From the NCBI RefSeq assembly GCF_051020975.1, contig NW_027478160.1, positions 2,936,001-3,000,000 of the forward strand: a stretch of DNA of 64,000 bases, given 5' to 3'. The DNA is from Osmia lignaria lignaria. Taxonomy: Eukaryota; Arthropoda; Insecta; Hymenoptera; Megachilidae. Below are positions 36,463 through 49,339 of the stretch, piece after piece (position 1 is the first letter of the stretch; the number at the start of each line of letters is the position of its first letter). The notes beneath the pieces are model-generated. The model did no database searches. It worked only from the letters and a program-made list of their open reading frames with translations, and was not told the DNA's origin. The position numbers and the translations under genes were made by a program.

Positions 36463-37428
36463 TCAGATGCGTAGTTCTCGATATATATCAAGATATTTAA
36501 AAGTTCCGAAGCTGCACCAACATAATAGAGATACAGAAACACCGTGGCCCCTTTCTTTGAGATAACTCTGCACTATTGCGAGCTGCAAATGCCACTTCCA
36601 GCTTAGCGGTGCAGAGGAAGAACAACAAGAAGAAGAAATATCTCGAAATATGTCCGTCAGGCCAGTTCCTTTGAGCTGAATCTGCAAATATCTCGGAAAC
36701 GAAGCGAGCTATGGCAAAATGTTAAGAGACGTTTTTTGTAGAGAATTATGTTTCCTACAATTTATGTTCTATGATATTTTTTGATCAGAAGCGTAGTTTT
36801 CGAGATATATCGAGATATTTAAAAGTTCCGAAGACGCACCAACATAATAGAGATACAGAAACACCGTGGCCCCTTTCTTTGAGATAACTCTGCACTATTG
36901 CGAGCTGCAAATGCCACTTCGAGCTTAGCTGTGCAGAAGAAGAGCAACAAGAAGAAGAAATATCTCGAAATATGTCCGACAGGCCCCTTCCCTTGAGATA
37001 AATCTGCAAATATCTCGGAAACGATGCGAGCTATGGCGAAATGTTAAGAGACCTTTTTTGTAGAGAATTAAGTTTCCTACTTTTTATCTTCTATGATATT
37101 TTTTGATCAGATGCGTAGTTCTCGAGATAGATCAAGATACTTAAAAGTTCCGAAGCCGCACCAACATAATAGAGATACAGAAACACGGTGGCCCCTCTCT
37201 TTGAGAAAACTCTGCACTATTGCGAGCTGCAAATGCCACTTCGAGCTTAGCTGTGCAGAAGAAGAACAACAAGAAGAAGAAATATCTCGAAATATGTCCG
37301 TCAGGCCCCTTCCCTTGAGATATATCTGCAAATATCTCGGAAAGGAAGCGAGCTATGGCAAAATGTTAAGAGACCTTTTTTGTAGAGAATTAAGTTTCCT
37401 ACTTTTTATGTTCGATGATATTTTTTGA
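36463..37428. repeat. Lead-in to the 9-monomer domain
   Basis: Monomers 36463, 36785 and 37107 precede the regular 9-monomer block. The 37107 copy has GAGATAGATCAAG, CTCTCTTTGAGAAAAC and GATGCGAGC upstream, shared with 39361 (2,254 bases on) and 43225. The GAAAAC change removes a plus-strand stop, and the 37107 copy therefore contains a 111-codon open frame, the longest in the window. I regard it as chance. Confidence 0.7.
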
Positions 37429-40326
37429 TCAGATGCGTAGTTCTCGAGATATATCAAGATATTTAAAAGTTCCGAAGCCGCACCAACATAATAGAGATAC
37501 AGAAACACCGTGGCCCCTTTCTTTGAGATAACTCTGCACTATTGCGTGCTGCAAATGCCACTTCCAGCTTAGCTGTGCAGAGGAAGAACAACAAGAAGAA
37601 GAAATATCTCGAAATATGTCCGTCAGGCCAGTTCCTTTGAGCTGAATCTGCAAATATCTCGGAAACGAAGCGAGCTATGGCAAAATGTTAAGAGACCTTT
37701 TTTGTAGAGAATTAAGTTTCCTACTTTTTATGTTCGATGATATTTTTTGATCAGATGCGTAGTTCTCGAGATATATCAAGATATTTAAAAGTTCCGAAGC
37801 TGCACCAACATAATAGAGGTACAGAAACACCGTGGCCTCTTTCTTTGAGATAACTCTGCACTATTGCGAGCTGCAAATACCACTTCGAGCTTAGCTGTGC
37901 AGAAGAAGAACAACAAGAAGAAGAAATATCTCGAAATATGTCCGTCAGACCCCTTCCCTTGAGATGAATCTGCAAATATCTCGGAAACGAAGCGAGCTAT
38001 GGCAAAATGTTAAGAGACCTTTTTTGTAGAGAATTAAGTTTCCTACTTTTTATGTTCTATGATATTTTTTGATCAGATGCGTAGTTCTCGAGATATATCA
38101 AGATACTTAAAAGTTCCGAAGCCGCACCAACATAATAGAGATACAGAAACACCGTGGCCCCTTTCTTTGAGATAACTCTGCACTAGTGCGAGCCGCAAAT
38201 GCCACTTCCAGCTTAGCTGTGCAGAAGAAGAACAACAAGAAGAAGAAATATCTCGAAATATGTCCGTCAGGCCCCTTCCCTTGAGATAAATATGCAAATA
38301 TCTCGGAAACGAAGCGAGCTATGGCAAAATGTTAAGAGACCTTTTTTGTAGAGAATTAAGTTTCCTACTTTTTATGTTCTATGATATTTTTTGATCAGAT
38401 GCGTAGTTCTCGAGATATATCAAGATATTTAAAAGTTCCGAAGCCGCACCAACATAATAGAGATACAGAAACACCGTGGCCCCTTTCTTTGAGATAACTC
38501 TGCACTATTGCGAGCTGCAAATGCCACTTCCAGCTTAGCTGTGCAGAAGAAGAACAACAAGAAGAAGAAATATCTCGAAATATGTCCGTCAGGCCCCTTC
38601 CCTTGAGATAATTCTGCAAATATCTCGGAAACGAAGAGAGCTATGGCAAAATGTTAAGAGACCTTTTTTGTAGAGAATTAAGTTTCCTACTTTTTATGTT
38701 CGATGATATTTTTTGATCAGATGCGTAGTTCTCGAGATATATCAAGATATTTAAAAGTTCCGAAGCTGCACCAACATAATACAGGTACAGAAACACCGTG
38801 GCCTCTTTCTTTGAGATAACTCTGCACTATTGCGAGCTGCAAATGCCACTTCCAGTTTAGCTGTGCAGAAGAAGAACAACAAGAAGAAGAAATATCTCGA
38901 AATATATCCGTCAGGACCCTTCCCTTGAGATAAATCTGCAAATATCTCGGAAACGAAGCGAGCTATTGCAAAACGTTAAGAGACCTTTTTTGTAGAGAAT
39001 TAAGTTTCCTACTTTTTATATTCGATGATATTTTTTGATCAGATGCGTAGTTCTCGAGATATATCAAGATATTTAAAAGTTCCGAAGCTGCACCAACATA
39101 ATAGAGGTACAGAAACACCGTGGCCTCTTTCTTTGAGATAACTCTGCACTATTGCGAGCTGCAAATGCCACTTCGAGCTTAGCTGTGCAGAAGAAGAGCA
39201 ACAAGAAGAAGAAATATCTCGAAATATGTCCGACAGGCCCCTTCCCTTGAGATAAATCTGCAAATATCTCGGAAACGATGCGAGCTATGGCGAAATGTTA
39301 AGAGACCTTTTTTGTAGAGAATTAAGTTTCCTACTTTTTATCTTCTATGATATTTTTTGATCAGATGCGTAGTTCTCGAGATAGATCAAGATACTTAAAA
39401 GTTCCGAAGCCGCACCAACATAATAGAGATACAGAAACACCGTGGCCCCTCTCTTTGAGAAAACTCTGCACTATTGCGAGCTGCAAATGCCACTTCCAGC
39501 TTAGCTGTGCAGAGGAAGAACAACAAGAAGAAGAAATATCTCGAAATATGTCCGTCAGGCCCCTTCCCTTGAGATAAATCTGCAAATATCTCGGAAACGA
39601 AGCGAGCTATGGCAAAATGTTTAGAGACCTTTCTTGTAGAGAATTAAGTTTCCTACTTTTTATGTAGTATGATATTTTTTGATCAGATGCGTAGTTCTCG
39701 AGATATATCAAGATATTTAAAAGTTCCGAAGCCGCACCAACATAATAGAGATACAGAAACACCGTGGCCCCTTTCTTTGAGATAACTCTGCACTATTGCG
39801 AGCTGCAAATGCCACTTCCAGCTTAGCTGTGCAGAAGAAGAACAACAAGAAGAAGAAATATCTCGAAATATGTCCGTCAGGCCCCTTCCCTTGAGATAAA
39901 TCTGCAAATATCTCGGAAACGAAGCGAGCTATGGCAAAATGTTAAGAGACCTTTTTTGTAGAGAATTATGTTTCCTACAATTTATGTTCTATGATATTTT
40001 TTGATCAGAAGCGTAGTTTTCGAGATATATCGAGATATTTAAAAGTTCCGAAGCCGCACCAACATAATAGAGATACAGAAACATCGTGGCCCCTTTCTTT
40101 GAGATAACTCTGCACTATTGCGAGCTGCAAATGCCACTTCGAGCTTAGCTGTGCAGAAGAAGAGCAACAAGAAGAAGAAATATCTCGAAATATGTCCGAC
40201 AGGCCCCTTCCCTTGAGATAAATCTGCAAATATCTCGGAAACGATGCGAGCTATGGCGAAATGTTAAGAGACCTTTTTTGTAGAGAATTAAGTTTCCTAC
40301 TTTTTATCTTCTATGATATTTTTTGA
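37429..40326. repeat. 9-monomer HOR, copy 1 (2,898 bp)
   Basis: Nine full-length monomers lie between 37429 and the matching monomer at 40327. The ordered markers are a CCAGTTCC tail (37429), GCAAATACC (37751), GATACTTAAAAG with ATATGCAAAT (38073), GATAATTCTGC (38395), ATATATCCGTCAGGACCC (38717), CCGACAGG (39039) and GATAGATCAAG (39361). The first five match 40327-41936 at the same spacing. Confidence 0.87.
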
Positions 40327-43300
40327 TCAGATGCGTAGTTCTCGAGATATATCAAGATATTTAAAAGTTCCGAAGCCGCACCAACATAATAGAGATACAG
40401 AAACACCGTGGCCCCTTTCTTTGAGATAACTCTGCACTATTGCGAGCTGCAAATGCCACTTCCAGCTTAGCTGTGCAGAGGAAGAACAACAAGAAGAAGA
40501 AATATCTCGAAATATGTCCGTCAGGCCAGTTCCTTTGAGCTGAATCTGCAAATATCTCGGAAACGAAGCGAGCTATGGCAAAATGTTAAGAGACCTTTTT
40601 TGTAGAGAATTAAGTTTCCTACTTTTTATGTTCGATGATATTTTTTGATCAGATGCGTAGTTCTCGAGATATATCAAGATATTTAAAAGTTCCGAAGCTG
40701 CACCAACATAATAGAGGTACAGAAACACCGTGGCCTCTTTCTTTGAGATAACTCTGCACTATTGCGAGCTGCAAATACCACTTCGAGCTTAGCTGTGCAG
40801 AAGAAGAACAACAAGAAGAAGAAATATCTCGAAATATGTCCGTCAGACCCCTTCCCTTGAGATGAATCTGCAAATATCTCGGAAACGAAGCGAGCTGTGG
40901 CAAAATGTTAAGAGACCTTTTTTGTAGAGAATTAAGTTTCCTACTTTTTATGTTCTATGATATTTTTTGATCAGATGCGTAGTTCTCGAGATATATCAAG
41001 ATACTTAAAAGTTCCGAAGCCGCACCAACATAATAGAGATACAGAAACACCGTGGCCCCTTTCTTTGAGATAACTCTGCACTAGTGCGAGCCGCAAATGC
41101 CACTTCCAGCTTAGCTGTGCAGAAGAAGAACAACAAGAAGAAGAAATATCTCGAAATATGTCCGTCAGGCCCCTTCCCTTGAGATAAATATGCAAATATC
41201 TCGGAAACGAAGCGAGCTATGGCAAAATGTTAAGAGACCTTTTTTGTAGAGAATTAAGTTTCCTACTTTTTATGTTCTATGATATTTTTTGATCAGATGC
41301 GTAGTTCTCGAGATATATCAAGATATTTAAAAGTTCCGAAGCCGCACCAACATAATAGAGATACAGAAACACCGTGGCCCCTTTCTTTGAGATAACTCTG
41401 CACTATTGCGAGCTGCAAATGCCACTTCCAGCTTAGCTGTGCAGAAGAAGAACAACAAGAAGAAGAAATATCTCGAAATATGTCCGTCAGGCCCCTTCCC
41501 TTGAGATAATTCTGCAAATATCTCGGAAACGAAGAGAGCTATGGCAAAATGTTAAGAGACCTTTTTTGTAGAGAATTAAGTTTCCTACTTTTTATGTTCG
41601 ATGATATTTTTTGATCAGATGCGTAGTTCTCGAGATATATCAAGATATTTAAAAGTTCCGAAGCTGCACCAACATAATAGAGGTACAGAAACACCGTGGC
41701 CTCTTTCTTTGAGATAACTCTGCACTATTGCGAGCTGCAAATGCCACTTCCAGTTTAGCTGTGCAGAAGAAGAACAACAAGAAGAAGAAATATCTCGAAA
41801 TATATCCGTCAGGACCCTTCCCTTGAGATAAATCTGCAAATATCTCGGAAACGAAGCGAGCTATTGCAAAACGTTAAGAGACCTTTTTTGTAGAGAATTA
41901 AGTTTCCTACTTTTTATATTCGATGATATTTTTTGATCAGATGCGTAGTTCTCGAGATATATCAAGATATTTAAAAGTTCCGAAGCTGCACCAACATAAT
42001 AGAGGTACAGAAACACCGTGGCCTCTTTCTTTGAGATAACTCTGCACTAGTGCGAGCCGCAAATGCCACTTCCAGCTTAGCTGTGCAGAAGAAGAACAAC
42101 AAGAAGAAGAAATATCTCGAAATATGTCCGTCAGGCCAGTTCCTTTGAGCTGAATCTGCAAATATCTCGGAAACGAAGCGAGCTATGGCAAAATGTTAAG
42201 AGACCTTTTTTGTAGAGAATTAAGTTTCCTACTTTTTATGTTCGATGATATTTTTTGATCAGATGCGTAGTTCTCGAGATATATCAAGATATTTAAAAGT
42301 TCCGAAGCTGCACCAACATAATAGAGGTACAGAAACACCGTGGCCTCTTTCTTTGAGATAACTCTGCACTATTGCGAGCTGCAAATACCACTTCGAGCTT
42401 AGCTGTGCAGAAGAAGAACAACAAGAAGAAGAAATATCTCGAAATATGTCCGTCAGGCCCCTTCCCTTGAGATAATTCTGCAAATATCTCGGAAACGAAG
42501 AGAGCTATGGCAAAATGTTAAGAGACCTTTTTTGTAGAGAATTAAGTTTCCTACTTTTTATGTTCGATGATATTTTTTGATCAGATGCGTAGTTCTCGAG
42601 ATATATCAAGATATTTAAAAGTTCCGAAGCTGCACCAACATAATAGAGGTACAGAAACACCGTGGCCTCTTTCTTTGAGATAACTCTGCACTATTGCGAG
42701 CTGCAAATGCCACTTCCAGTTTAGCTGTGCAGAAGAAGAACAACAAGAAGAAGAAATATCTCGAAATATATCCGTCAGGACCCTTCCCTTGAGATAAATC
42801 TGCAAATATCTCGGAAACGAAGCGAGCTATTGCAAAACGTTAAGAGACCTTTTTTGTAGAGAATTAAGTTTCCTACTTTTTATATTCGATGATATTTTTT
42901 GATCAGATGCGTAGTTCTCGAGATATATCAAGATATTTAAAAGTTCCGAAGCTGCACCAACATAATAGGGGTACAGAAACACCGTGGCCTCTTTCTTTGA
43001 GATAACTCTGCACTATTGCGAGCTGCAAATGCCACTTCGAGCTTAGCTGTGCAGAAGAAGAGCAACAAGAAGAAGAAATATCTCCAAATATGTCCGACAG
43101 GCCCCTTCCCTTGAGATAAATCTGCAAATATCTCGGAAACGATGCGAGCTATGGCGAAATGTTAAGAGACCTTTTTTGTAGAGAATTAAGTTTCCTACTT
43201 TTTATCTTCTATGATATTTTTTGATCAGATGCGTAGTTCTCGAGATAGATCAAGATACTTAAAAGTTCCGAAGCCGCACCAACATAATAGAGATACAGAA

Positions 43301-43546
43301 ACACCGTGGCCCCTCTCTTTGAGAAAACTCTGCACTATTGCGAGCTGCAAATGCCACTTCCAGCTTAGCTGTGCAGAGGAAGAACAACAAGAAGAAGAAA
43401 TATCTCGAAATATGTCCGTCAGGCCCCTTCCCTTGAGATAAATCTGCAAATATCTCGGAAACGAAGCGAGCTATGGCAAAATGTTTAGAGACCTTTCTTG
43501 TAGAGAATTAAGTTTCCTACTTTTTATGTAGTATGATATTTTTTGA
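40327..43546. repeat. 9-monomer HOR, copy 2, expanded by one monomer
   Basis: Monomers 40327, 40649, 40971, 41293 and 41615 repeat copy 1. Then 41937 and 42259 are mosaics, and 42581, 42903 and 43225 bring back the ATATATCCGTCAGG, CCGACAGG and GATAGATC types. The 41615 and 42581 monomers are nearly identical, 966 bases apart. The GATAGATC marker is 3,864 bases from its copy at 39361 rather than 2,898, so three monomers have been added at this point relative to copy 1. Confidence 0.82.
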
Positions 43547-46500
43547 TCAGATGCGTAGTTCTCGAGATATATCAAGATATTTAAAAGTTCCGAAGCCGCA
43601 CCAACATAATAGAGATACAGAAACACCGTGGCCCCTTTCTTTGAGATAACTCTGCACTATTGCGAGCTGGAAATGCCACTTCCAGTTTAGCTGTGCAGAA
43701 GAAGAACAACAAGAAGAAGAAATATCTCGAAATATGTCCGTTAGGCCCCTTCCCTTGAGATAAATCTGCAAATATCTCGGAAACGAAGCGAGCTATGGCA
43801 AAATCTTAAGAGACCTTTTTTGTAGAGAATTAAGTTTGCTACTTTTTATGTTCTATGATATTTTTTGATCAGAAGCGTAGTTTTCGAGATATATCGAGAT
43901 ATTTAAAAGTTCCGAAGCCGCACCAACATAATAGAGATACAGAAACACCGTGGCCCCTTTCTTTGAGATAACTCTGCACTAGTGCGAGCCGCAAATGCCA
44001 CTTCCAGCTTAGCTGTGCAGAAGAAGAACAACAAGAAGAAGAAATATCTCGAAATATGTCCGTCAGGCCCCTTCCCTTGAGATAAATATGCAAATATCTC
44101 GGAAACGAAGCGAGCTATGGCAAAATGTTAAGAGACCTTTTTTGTAGAGAATTAAGTTTCCTACTTTTTATGTTCTATGATATTTTTTGATCAGATGCGT
44201 AGTTCTCTAGATATATCAAGATATTTAAAAGTTCCGAAGCCGCACCAACATAATAGAGATACAGAAACACCGTGGCCCCTTTCTTTGAGATAACTCTGCA
44301 CTATTGCGAGCTGCAAATGCCACTTCCAGCTTAGCTGTGCAGAGGAAGAACAACAAGAAGAAGAAATATCTCGAAATATGTCCGTCAGGCCAGTTCCTTT
44401 GAGCTGAATCTGCAAATATCTCGGAAACGAAACGAGCTATGGCAAAATGTTAAGAGACGTTTTTTGTAGAGAATTATGTTTCCTACAATTTATGTTCTAT
44501 GATATTTTTTGATCAGAAGCGTAGTTTTCGAGATATATCGAGATATTTAAAAGTTCCGAAGACGCACCAACATAATAGAGATACAGAAACACCGTGGCCC
44601 CTTTCTTTGAGATAACTCTGCACTATTGCGAGCTGCAAATGCCACTTCCAGCTTAGCTGTGCAGAGGAAGAACAACAAGAAGAAGAAATATCTCGAAATA
44701 TGTCCGTCAGGCCAGTTCCTTTGAGCTGAATCTGCAAATATCTCGGAAACGAAACGAGCTATGGCAAAATGTTAAGAGACGTTTTTTGTAGAGAATTATG
44801 TTTCCTACAATTTACGTTCTATGATATTTTTTGATCAGAAGCGTAGTTTTCGAGATATATCGAGATATTTAAAAGTTCCGAAGACGCACCAACATAATAG
44901 AGATACAGAAACACCGTGGCCCCTTTCTTTGAGATAACTGTGCACTAGTGCGAGCCGCAAATGCAACTTCCGGCTTAGCTGTGCAGAAGAAGAGCAACAA
45001 GAAGAAGAAATATCTCGAAATATGTCCGTCAGGCCCCTTCCCTTGAGATAAATCTGCAAATGTCTCGGAAACGAAGCGAGCTATGGCAAAATGTTAAGAG
45101 ACCTTTTTTGTAGAGAATTAAGTTTCCTACTTTTTATGTTCTATGATATTTTTTGATCAGATGCGTAGTTCTCGAGATATATCAAGATATTTAAAAGTTC
45201 CGAAGCCGCACCAACATAATAGAGATACAGAAACACCGTGGCCCCTTTCTTTGAGATAACTCTGCACTATTGCGAGCTGCAAATGCCACTTCCAGCTTAG
45301 CTGTGCAGAGGAAGAACAACAAGAAGAAGAAATATCTCGAAATATGTCCGTCAGGCCAGTTCCTTTGAGCTGAATCTGCAAATATCTCGGAAACGAAGCG
45401 ATCTATGGCAAAATGTTAAGAGACGTTTTTTGTAGAGAATTATGTTTCCTACAATTTATGTTCTATGATATTTTTTGATCAGAAGCGTAGTTTTCGAGAT
45501 ATATCGAGATATTTAAAAGTTCCGAAGCCGCACCAACATAATAGGGATACAGAAACACCGTGGCCCCTTTCTTTGAGATAACTCTGCACTAGTGCGAGCC
45601 GCAAATGCCACTTCCAGCTTAGCTGTGCAGAAGAAGAACAACAAGAAGAAGACATATCTCGAAATATGTCCGTCAGGCCCCTTCCCTTGTGATAAATCTG
45701 CAAATATCTCGGAAACGAAGCGAGCTATGGCAAAATGTTAAGAGACCTTTTTTGTAGAGAATTATGTTTCCTACAATTTATGTTCTATGATATTTTTTGA
45801 TCAGATGCGTAGTTCTCGAGATATATCAAGATATTTAAAAGTTCCGAAACCGCACCAACATAATAGAGTTACAGAAACACCGTGGCCCCTTTCTTTGAGA
45901 TAACTCTGCACTATTGCGAGCTGGAAATGCCACTTCCAGTTTAGCTGTGCAGAAGAAGAACAACAAGAAGAAGAAATATCTCGAAATATATCCGTCAGGA
46001 CCCTTCCCTTGAGATAAATCTGCAAATATCTCGGAAACGAAGCGAGCTATTGCAAAACGTTAAGAGACCTTTTTTGTAGAGAATTAAGTTTCCTACTTTT
46101 TATATTGTATGATATTTTTTATCAGAAGCGTAGTTTTCGAGATATATCGAGATATTTAAAAGTTCCGAAGCCGCACCAACATAATAGAGATACAGAAACA
46201 CCGTGGCCCCTTTCTTTGGGATAACTCTGCACTATTGCGAGCTGCAAATGCCACTTCCAGCTTAGCTGTGCAGAAGAAGAACAACAAGAAGAAGAAATAT
46301 CTCGAAATATGTCCGTCAGTCCACTTCCCTTGAGATAAATCTGCAAATATCTCGGAAACGAAGCGAGCTATGGCAAAATGTTAAGAGACCTTTTTTGTAG
46401 AGAATTAAGTTTCCTACTTTTTATGTTCGATGATATTTTTTGATCAGATGCGTAGTTCTCGAGATATATCAAGATATTTAAAAGTTCCGAAGCTGCACCA

Positions 46501-46764
46501 ACATAATAGAGGTACAGAAACACCGTGGCCTCTTTCTTTGAGATAACTCTGCACTATTGCGAGCTGCAAATGCCACTGCGAGCTTAGCTGTGCAGAAGAA
46601 GAACAACAAGAAGAAGAAATATCTCGAAATATATCCGTCAGGACCCTTCCCTTGAGATAAATCTGCAAATATCTCGGAAACGAAGCGAGCTATTGCAAAA
46701 CGTTAAGAGACCTTTTTTGTAGAGAATTAAGTTTCCTACTTTTTATATTGTATGATATTTTTTA
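43547..46764. repeat. Return of the 8-monomer family, copy 1 (2,574-bp spacing)
   Basis: The first monomers repeat the 1693-2336 types (CCGTTAGG, AAATCTTAAG, TTTGCTAC, then CTCTAGA at 44191). From 44513 the order is a mosaic B-head monomer with a CCAGTTCC tail, then CAACTTCCGG (44835), a CCAGTTCC tail (45157), GACATATCTCG (45479), AGTTACAG (45801), the deleted site (46122) and CACTGCGAGC (46444). Each recurs 2,574 bases on. Confidence 0.87.
46115..46125 (+). other. One-base deletion at TGATCA, monomer 46122
   Basis: TTTTTTATCAG with the linked upstream TATATTGTATG and a following B head, the usual form of this deletion. Confidence 0.88.
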
Positions 46765-46768
46765 TCAG
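46758..46768 (+). other. One-base deletion at TGATCA, monomer 46765
   Basis: The same deletion two monomers after the previous one. It is followed by a TTTGAGATAAC body with a CCAGTTCC tail rather than the TTTGGGATAAC body seen after 46122 and 48696, so this copy is recombinant. Confidence 0.87.
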
Positions 46769-49339
46769 AAGCGTAGTTTTCGAGATATATCGAGATATTT
46801 AAAAGTTCCGAAGCCGCACCAACATAATAGAGATACAGAAACACCGTGGCCCCTTTCTTTGAGATAACTCTGCACTATTGCGAGCTGCAAATGCCACTTC
46901 CAGCTTAGCTGTGCAGAGGAAGAACAACAAGAAGAAGAAATATCTCGAAATATGTCCGTCAGGCCAGTTCCTTTGAGCTGAATCTGCAAATATCTCGGAA
47001 ACGAAACGAGCTATGGCAAAATGTTAAGAGACGTTTTTTGTAGAGAATTATGTTTCCTACAATTTATGTTCTATGATATTTTTTGATCAGAAGCGTAGTT
47101 TTCGAGATATATCGAGATATTTAAAAGTTCCGAAGACGCACCAACATAATAGAGATACAGAAACACCGTGGCCCCTTTCTTTGAGATAACTCTGCACTAT
47201 TGCGAGCTGCAAATGCCACTTCCAGCTTAGCTGTGCAGAGGAAGAACAACAAGAAGAAGAAATATCTCGAAATATGTCCGTCAGGCCAGTTCCTTTGAGC
47301 TGAATCTGCAAATATCTCGGAAACGAAACGAGCTATGGCAAAATGTTAAGAGACGTTTTTTGTAGAGAATTATGTTTCCTACAATTTACGTTCTATGATA
47401 TTTTTTGATCAGAAGCGTAGTTTTCGAGATATATCGAGATATTTAAAAGTTCCGAAGACGCACCAACATAATAGAGATACAGAAACACCGTGGCCCCTTT
47501 CTTTGAGATAACTGTGCACTAGTGCGAGCTGCAAATGCAACTTCCGGCTTAGCTGTGCAGAAGAAGAGCAACAAGAAGAAGAAATATCTCGAAATATGTC
47601 CGTCAGGCCCCTTCCCTTGAGATAAATCTGCAAATGTCTCGGAAACGAAGCGAGCTATGGCAAAATGTTAAGAGACCTTTTTTGTAGAGAATTAAGTTTC
47701 CTACTTTTTATGTTCTATGATATTTTTTGATCAGATGCGTAGTTCTCGAGATATATCAAGATATTTAAAAGTTCCGAAGCCGCACCAACATAATAGAGAT
47801 ACAGAAACACCGTGGCCCCTTTCTTTGAGATAACTCTGCACTATTGCGAGCTGCAAATGCCACTTCCAGCTTAGCTGTGCAGAGGAAGAACAACAAGAAG
47901 AAGAAATATCTCGAAATATGTCCGTCAGGCCAGTTCCTTTGAGCTGAATCTGCAAATATCTCGGAAACGAAGCGATCTATGGCAAAATGTTAAGAGACGT
48001 TTTTTGTAGAGAATTATGTTTCCTACAATTTATGTTCTATGATATTTTTTGATCAGAAGCGTAGTTTTCGAGATATATCGAGATATTTAAAAGTTCCGAA
48101 GCCGCACCAACATAATAGGGATACAGAAACACCGTGGCCCCTTTCTTTGAGATAACTCTGCACTAGTGCGAGCCGCAAATGCCACTTCCAGCTTAGCTGT
48201 GCAGAAGAAGAACAACAAGAAGAAGACATATCTCGAAATATGTCCGTCAGGCCCCTTCCCTTGTGATAAATCTGCAAATATCTCGGAAACGAAGCGAGCT
48301 ATGGCAAAATGTTAAGAGACCTTTTTTGTAGAGAATTATGTTTCCTACAATTTATGTTCTATGATATTTTTTGATCAGATGCGTAGTTCTCGAGATATAT
48401 CAAGATATTTAAAAGTTCCGAAACCGCACCAACATAATAGAGTTACAGAAACACCGTGGCCCCTTTCTTTGAGATAACTCTGCACTATTGCGAGCTGGAA
48501 ATGCCACTTCCAGTTTAGCTGTGCAGAAGAAGAACAACAAGAAGAAGAAATATCTCGAAATATATCCGTCAGGACCCTTCCCTTGAGATAAATCTGCAAA
48601 TATCTCGGAAACGAAGCGAGCTATTGCAAAACGTTAAGAGACCTTTTTTGTAGAGAATTAAGTTTCCTACTTTTTATATTGTATGATATTTTTTATCAGA
48701 AGCGTAGTTTTCGAGATATATCGAGATATTTAAAAGTTCCGAAGCCGCACCAACATAATAGAGATACAGAAACACCGTGGCCCCTTTCTTTGGGATAACT
48801 CTGCACTATTGCGAGCTGCAAATGCCACTTCCAGCTTAGCTGTGCAGAAGAAGAACAACAAGAAGAAGAAATATCTCGAAATATGTCCGTCAGTCCACTT
48901 CCCTTGAGATAAATCTGCAAATATCTCGGAAACGAAGCGAGCTATGGCAAAATGTTAAGAGACCTTTTTTGTAGAGAATTAAGTTTCCTACTTTTTATGT
49001 TCGATGATATTTTTTGATCAGATGCGTAGTTCTCGAGATATATCAAGATATTTAAAAGTTCCGAAGCTGCACCAACATAATAGAGGTACAGAAACACCGT
49101 GGCCTCTTTCTTTGAGATAACTCTGCACTATTGCGAGCTGCAAATGCCACTGCGAGCTTAGCTGTGCAGAAGAAGAACAACAAGAAGAAGAAATATCTCG
49201 AAATATGTCCGTCAGACCCCTTCCCTTGAGATGAATCTGCAAATATCTCGGAAACGAAGCGAGCTATGGCAAAATGTTAAGAGACCTTTTTTGTAGAGAA
49301 TTAAGTTTCCTACTTTTTATGTTCTATGATATTTTTTGA
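46765..49339. repeat. 8-monomer family, copy 2
   Basis: Monomers 47087 to 48696 match 44513 to 46122 one for one at 2,574 bases. The 47409 copy has GAGCTGCAAATGCAAC where 44835 has GAGCCGCAAATGCAAC. The 49018 monomer resembles 46444 in its head and middle (CACTGCGAGC) but has the tail GTCAGACCCC instead of ATATATCCGTCAGGACCC, so the register of exchange lies inside that monomer. Confidence 0.87.
48689..48699 (+). other. One-base deletion at TGATCA, monomer 48696
   Basis: TTTTTTATCAG with TATATTGTATG upstream and a TTTGGGATAAC body; it is the partner of 46122 at 2,574 bases and of 727 at 47,969 bases. Confidence 0.88.

Noticed and set aside
37093..37428. A 111-codon plus-strand open frame, and the 76-codon plus-strand frames at 19386, 20671, 23569, 39347 and 43211
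   Set aside because: These arise only where GATAACTCTG has lost its stop (GAAAAC, GATATG, GATATT, GATATC). They sit inside ordinary monomers with no other gene feature.
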